Assembly (NCBI GenBank): GCA_964626565.1
Contig: CAZVFX010000082.1
Span: 1-32,357, forward strand
Source of the DNA: CAZVFX01 sp964626565
GTDB taxonomy: Bacteria; Myxococcota_A; UBA9042; CAIXZC01
Direction: 5' to 3'
DNA: 32,357 bases
Below the pieces are notes generated by a model. That model was not told the DNA's origin, made no database searches, and saw nothing but the letters and a program-made list of their open reading frames with translations. The translations under genes were made by a program, and so were the position numbers. This document shows, in pieces, positions 28,585-32,357 of the stretch (position 1 is the first letter of the stretch; every line of letters starts with the position of its first letter).

Positions 28585-28614
28585 TTGCGCGCGTGCGCAG
28601 CCAACAGATAGGAT
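28585..28614 (+). promoter_or_regulatory. Possible promoter of the GH5 lipoprotein gene
   Basis: TTGCGC (28585-28590) and TAGGAT (28609-28614) are 18 bp apart. The -35 overlaps a short inverted repeat TGCGC-N4-GCGCA (28586-28599). The match to consensus is only moderate. Confidence 0.3.
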
Positions 28615-28645
28615 AACGTTCGCACCTGAGCATGCGGAGTCGACA

Positions 28646-30934
28646 ATGATTAGAGCCGTCCCCCTGTTCCTCCTGATTGCGCCGCTGGTTCTTGCGGCCT
28701 GCACAGGAGACCCGCCGGCCCATGACGAAGTGTGGAAGAAGACTACGTCACGGGTGACGGTGGACAAGACGCTGAGTTTCTCGCCCTCGGGATACGCGGA
28801 GAAACATGTGCGCCCCCAGTTTAGAGACGCTTTTGGAAGGTACGTCTACTTCCACGGCGTCAACCTGAGCGGCAGCACCAAGTTCCCGGCCACGGAACAG
28901 TTCGACCCGGAAAAGGGCGTGCTGGAGTTAGGCGACGACGTCTCTTATGTAGGGAAACCGTTCCCCCTTGAAGACGCGAACCTCCATTTCTCGAAATTGA
29001 GAGACCTGGGGTTCAACTCAGTGCGACTGCTGATCAACTGGGAAGGGATCCAGCACGCCGGGCCCTGGACCTATGACGAAGAGTACCTGGACTACCTGGA
29101 GGCAGTTGTCGACCGGGCCAGGGTCTACGGGATCTACGTGCTGCTGGACATGCATCAGGACCTGTTTTCACGCCACCTGGTGGTGAAGTACAACAAACAC
29201 CCTGTGGACGAAAACGGAAAGCCGTACGAAAGAGGTAGCCTCGAGGCCAACCTCATGGGTCTGTCCCCACCTTACGACAACTGGGTGCGAGGAGACGGAG
29301 CGCCCAAATGGGTTGTCCAGGAGATCCTGAAGGAGAAGGATCTCGACTCGGAATTCTGGGGTACGCCCAATCTTTTCGGCGGCATCGGCCTGGAGCAGAT
29401 CGGCGCCTTCTACAGCCTGTTTTCGGAGCTGCTGGGAGGAGAAGGAGGAGGGGAACTTCCGGGGTGGGTAACCGCGCTGTTGGAAAACCTCCCCGGCCAG
29501 TTCGACATCACCGAGTCGTCGGACATGCTGCCGTGGACCATGTGGGGTGTGAACGGAGCAACATCGCTGGACGTGCAACGCTGCTTTGCCGCGTTCTTCG
29601 CCGGGGATACTATCTACCCGGACCGGGAAATCGAGGGCAAAAACCTCAAAGACTACCTGCAGGAGAACTACGCCAACTCCTTCGTCGAACTGGCCAAACG
29701 CATGAAGGACAAGCCAAACGTCATCGGCTACGACATCATGAACGAACCGATCACGTTCTTCATCACCATGACCGCGGTGGCGGCATTTTTCCAGAGCGGC
29801 ACACCTGACTCGATGCTTGAATACCTGACCGGCATCTTGGGCGACGAAATGGGCGAATGGGTGCACACCATCCTCATCGGCCTGTACAAACTTCCTCCCG
29901 ACGCCTCACCCGAGACCATCAAGAAGTGGGGTTTCGAGGGAGCGGACCTTATGGCCATGCTGAATCTCAGCTACGGTTTCGACGCCAACTACCTGCAGCC
30001 CTTCTACGAAAGAGTGGGCCAGGCGATCCAGGAGGTAGACGAAAACGCGATCATCTGGTTCGAGATGGGCCACGGAGCCAACCTGCTGTTCGGGGACGGC
30101 CTGCCTCAATGGCAGATCAACATGACCAAGCTCAAGGGTGTGAAGCAGGCGGTGTTCGCACCACACTGGTACCCGGATATCTACCCGTTCATCGGTATCA
30201 ACCAGCCGCCCCGCGAGTTTTCGACTACCGAGTGGAAGTATCGAGATTTCACGGAGGATCTGACTCACTTCCTGGAGAAGGGGACGTTTTCGCTGGGCAA
30301 CGTGCCGGTGGTGATGGGAGAGTTCGGCACCTACTACAACTTCAACGGCATCGAGAATTCCGTCGAGTCGGATTACGAAATCTCCGCCCAGGTGCTGGAC
30401 GCCTACTACCGCGCTTTCGAGGAACTGGGCCTTTCCCACATACAATGGTGCTACTCCCCGGAGAACACTTTCGAAAACGGCGACGGTTGGAATCTGGAAG
30501 ATTTCTCCATCGTGGGCCCCGATCTGAAGCCTCGGGGACATCTCGCTTTTGCCAGGCCCTACGCCCGCGCCACAAGCGGCCGGAAAATTGCGGCCCGCTT
30601 CCACTCTCCCTACGAATACCTGGAACCCGAGAAGGGTAAGCCATCTCCAGTAGGCGAGTTCGTTCTGGAAATGGAAGGCAAAGAAACCGACGCGCCGACA
30701 GAGATTTTTGTGCCTCGAGTGCAATACCCCCGCGGGTTCTACGTCACCGTTTCCGACGGACATTGCTACTACGACGACAAACGCCAGCTCCTGACCTGGT
30801 ATCCGGCTAACGACGAGCCGGGCGCGGTTCACGCGCTGAAGCTGCAGGCCCCCCGGCCCGGAGTGGAAATCCCGCACTGGGATTACTTCTTCGAAGCGGA
30901 CACGGTTTTCGACTTGTCGGGAGGTGCGTCATGA
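28646..30934 (+). CDS. GH5 glycoside hydrolase lipoprotein, endoglycoceramidase-like
   Basis: This 762-residue protein has a signal peptide with a perfect lipobox LAAC (C19). The (beta/alpha)8 hydrolase domain opens with YFHGVNLSGS and NSVRLLINWEGIQ, and contains LDMHQDLFSRH. The acid/base is E367 (YDIMNEP) and the nucleophile E559 (MGEFGTYYN). LLDMHQD, the Asn-Glu-Pro context and a C-terminal beta-sandwich (~640-762) resemble endoglycoceramidases, which cut the glycan from glycosphingolipids. The two glutamates are further apart than in the Rhodococcus EGC II enzyme, suggesting inserted loops. Placement divergent from a lipid-synthesis operon supports a glycolipid substrate, by inference. 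ATG at 28646 has GGAG 6 bases upstream and begins a proper signal peptide. Confidence 0.85.
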   Translation: MIRAVPLFLLIAPLVLAACTGDPPAHDEVWKKTTSRVTVDKTLSFSPSGYAEKHVRPQFRDAFGRYVYFHGVNLSGSTKFPATEQFDPEKGVLELGDDVSYVGKPFPLEDANLHFSKLRDLGFNSVRLLINWEGIQHAGPWTYDEEYLDYLEAVVDRARVYGIYVLLDMHQDLFSRHLVVKYNKHPVDENGKPYERGSLEANLMGLSPPYDNWVRGDGAPKWVVQEILKEKDLDSEFWGTPNLFGGIGLEQIGAFYSLFSELLGGEGGGELPGWVTALLENLPGQFDITESSDMLPWTMWGVNGATSLDVQRCFAAFFAGDTIYPDREIEGKNLKDYLQENYANSFVELAKRMKDKPNVIGYDIMNEPITFFITMTAVAAFFQSGTPDSMLEYLTGILGDEMGEWVHTILIGLYKLPPDASPETIKKWGFEGADLMAMLNLSYGFDANYLQPFYERVGQAIQEVDENAIIWFEMGHGANLLFGDGLPQWQINMTKLKGVKQAVFAPHWYPDIYPFIGINQPPREFSTTEWKYRDFTEDLTHFLEKGTFSLGNVPVVMGEFGTYYNFNGIENSVESDYEISAQVLDAYYRAFEELGLSHIQWCYSPENTFENGDGWNLEDFSIVGPDLKPRGHLAFARPYARATSGRKIAARFHSPYEYLEPEKGKPSPVGEFVLEMEGKETDAPTEIFVPRVQYPRGFYVTVSDGHCYYDDKRQLLTWYPANDEPGAVHALKLQAPRPGVEIPHWDYFFEADTVFDLSGGAS

Positions 30935-32307
30935 GGGCCTCTCGAGAAAGACGACAATGGCAGTGCTGGCGCCGCACAGGCCCCTCGCTCGCTCTCGGGG
31001 TGCTGTTGGTGTTGGTGGCGGCTCCCGGACAGGGAAAAGACCGGTACGACCTGCCGAAGTTCGAACTGCATGGCGAGATGACCAACCTCGGGCTGTGGCG
31101 CAACGATACCGATTTCGGCACCACCCTGCCCTACTACGAAGAGGAAGGGCAGAGTGCGGGCAGCATCACCACCTTCTTCAAGCCGCAGCTCACCTTCCGC
31201 CCGTCGGCCGGGGTGGAGTTGTTCTACGAGTCCGAGCTGGGCATGAACATGTGGAGTAGAAACAACCCTGACCAGTGGTTCGCCGGGGCCGAGGACTATC
31301 CGGTGTTCAAGCACCGGGAATTCTGGTCCGGCTTCCATTCGGGAGGCTGGGAGATTAGAGCCGGTTACCAGCGGTTGCGGGATCCTTCCGACCTGTTTCT
31401 GTCCCACTGGATGGGTGCGGCGCTGGTGAAGTACCGCACGTCGGGGCACGCGTTCAGGTTCTTCGTCGGCCAACTGCCTGACACAACGTTCGAGGGCATC
31501 GATTCAAGGACCAACAACTTCGTCCACGACAACTTCACTTTCGGCGCGGATGCGGCCCTCGGATTCATGCACCGGCGCCTGAGCGTACGTGCGGGAAGCA
31601 TCGGCCTGTACGACAACAGCGCGCCGAGAAAGACGCTGCGTCTGGCCAACTCCTTCCTGGGGGCGGTGTGGCGTTCAAAAGCTCTGTCCGCCCACTTGTA
31701 CGGCGTTCTCCAGACCGGGACAAGGGAAGGTGGCGGAGTGGATGGGGCGGATGAAGATATTCTCGCCTGGGCCACAGCCGCCAGGCTCGCAGTGAGCACT
31801 CGTTTCATGAACATCGTGCTGGGTGGTTTTGTGCTGTCCGGAGACGATGAGCATCACGGCAACGAGCATCAAGGCGCGTTCTATTACTCAGGAAAAAACT
31901 GGTCGCGGTCACTGCTTCTCACCGAGGACGAGATTCGAGACCGGTACGACAACTACGACGAACGAATGTCTGCCAGGATGGGCAGCTTCTTCGTCAATCG
32001 GGCGGGTCTTGCTGTCGCAGACCTGTACATCAGCGGGCCGGCCATCGGCCCCTTCACCCATGAAATGGTGTTTGCCACCGGCTTTACGTTGAATCCCGAC
32101 AACTCCATGGGCCACAGCTACGCCGGGTTCGAAGCCGACCTGGTGATCGGTCTTCACGTTGTCGATACCGCGTACGTGGTGGCTGTAGGGCAGCTTTTCT
32201 TCCCCGGGAAGGCTTCGGCAATATTCATCAACGACGAGAGATACACCGACTTGGAAGCCGTCGAGCAGATCCACGGTTTCCAGTTGGGCACTGTTGTGCA
32301 CTTCTAG
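30931..32307 (+). CDS. Outer-membrane beta-barrel protein (porin/alginate-export-like)
   Basis: This 458-residue protein has a basic N-terminus and a hydrophobic signal segment (~18-35). The rest is made of alternating, aromatic-rich strands typical of a barrel (for example ELFYESELGMNMW and FRFFVGQLPDTTFEG). It ends in phenylalanine (VVHF), as outer-membrane barrels usually do for BAM recognition. The size suggests roughly 16-18 strands. Its ATG overlaps the GH5 stop (ATGA), so the two are translated together; it may pass the products or lipids handled by the hydrolase. The specificity is unknown. Confidence 0.7.
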   Translation: MRASRERRQWQCWRRTGPSLALGVLLVLVAAPGQGKDRYDLPKFELHGEMTNLGLWRNDTDFGTTLPYYEEEGQSAGSITTFFKPQLTFRPSAGVELFYESELGMNMWSRNNPDQWFAGAEDYPVFKHREFWSGFHSGGWEIRAGYQRLRDPSDLFLSHWMGAALVKYRTSGHAFRFFVGQLPDTTFEGIDSRTNNFVHDNFTFGADAALGFMHRRLSVRAGSIGLYDNSAPRKTLRLANSFLGAVWRSKALSAHLYGVLQTGTREGGGVDGADEDILAWATAARLAVSTRFMNIVLGGFVLSGDDEHHGNEHQGAFYYSGKNWSRSLLLTEDEIRDRYDNYDERMSARMGSFFVNRAGLAVADLYISGPAIGPFTHEMVFATGFTLNPDNSMGHSYAGFEADLVIGLHVVDTAYVVAVGQLFFPGKASAIFINDERYTDLEAVEQIHGFQLGTVVHF

Positions 32308-32323
32308 ATGAGGACCGCATAAG

Positions 32324-32357
32324 ATGGGAAACATCAGCCTGACATTTGTCGATTGGA
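32324..32357 (+). CDS. Start of a further gene, cut by the window end
   Basis: An ATG at 32324 opens a frame (MGNISLTFVDW) that runs off the window. GAGG lies about 10 bases upstream. It follows the outer-membrane barrel gene by 16 bp, so it may be in the same operon. Too little is visible to name a product. Confidence 0.4.
   Translation, partial: MGNISLTFVDW

Noticed and set aside
32308..32322. Mini-frame ATG-AGG-ACC-GCA-TAA after the barrel gene
   Set aside because: It is four codons long. The GAGG inside it more plausibly serves as ribosome site for the ATG at 32324.

Overview
The window is GC-rich bacterial chromosome carrying about 23 protein genes. I see no rRNA, tRNA, CRISPR array, insertion sequence or phage gene. 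The style points to Myxococcota or a related former deltaproteobacterial lineage. The evidence is a zinc-ribbon Ser/Thr kinase next to a PEGA-domain protein, a large lipoprotein with MopE-type Cys/Asp repeats and thrombospondin type 3 repeats, a MYXO-CTERM-like C-terminal tail, and an ATP synthase operon with paired b and b' subunits but no a and c genes. The phylum assignment is inference from gene content.

Layout. 1-90: GC-rich tandem repeat. 91-1287 (-): membrane metallophosphoesterase, divergent from 1404-3485 (+), a secreted Zn-phospholipase-C-like protein. 3418-10577 (-): atpF'-F-H-A-G-D-C followed closely by an MFS transporter. 10726-11145 (+): small degenerate GGDEF protein, divergent from the ATP synthase operon. 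11142-14306 (-): Ser/Thr kinase followed by a TPR/PEGA membrane protein. 14516-18499 (+): large MopE/TSP3/fibrinogen-like lipoprotein. 18601-21661 (+): six-hairpin lipoprotein, SCP2-like protein and FAD oxidase. 21658-28375 (-): six-gene membrane-lipid operon. 28646-32357 (+): endoglycoceramidase-like GH5 lipoprotein, outer-membrane barrel and the start of one more gene.

The most interesting part is 18601-32357. The minus-strand operon encodes, in transcription order, a UPF0104/LPG-synthase-TM-like membrane protein, a CDP-alcohol phosphatidyltransferase with an extra N-terminal domain, a nucleotidyltransferase, a second CDP-alcohol phosphatidyltransferase, a second nucleotidyltransferase, and a large membrane enzyme. 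That enzyme has the architecture of eukaryotic GPI ethanolamine-phosphate transferases: one TM segment, an alkaline-phosphatase-fold domain, then many TM segments. On the plus strand around it lie an SCP2-like lipid carrier, a flavoprotein oxidase, a glycolipid-hydrolase-like lipoprotein and an outer-membrane barrel. My working hypothesis is a locus that builds, decorates and turns over an unusual phosphoglycolipid.

A second unusual signal is a GC-rich short repeat (core GCCCCCCGTCCC). It occurs between genes at 1-75 and inside two unrelated genes on opposite strands, at 3168-3296 and 24990-25034. In the genes its spacing is a multiple of three and it encodes hydrophilic linkers; between genes the spacing is 35 bp.

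Genes are packed tightly, with many ATGA/TTGA overlaps and three tail-to-tail overlaps. I found no convincing intrinsic terminator. No gene-free stretch exceeds 300 bases; the longest is 28376-28645 (270 bp), a divergent promoter region.
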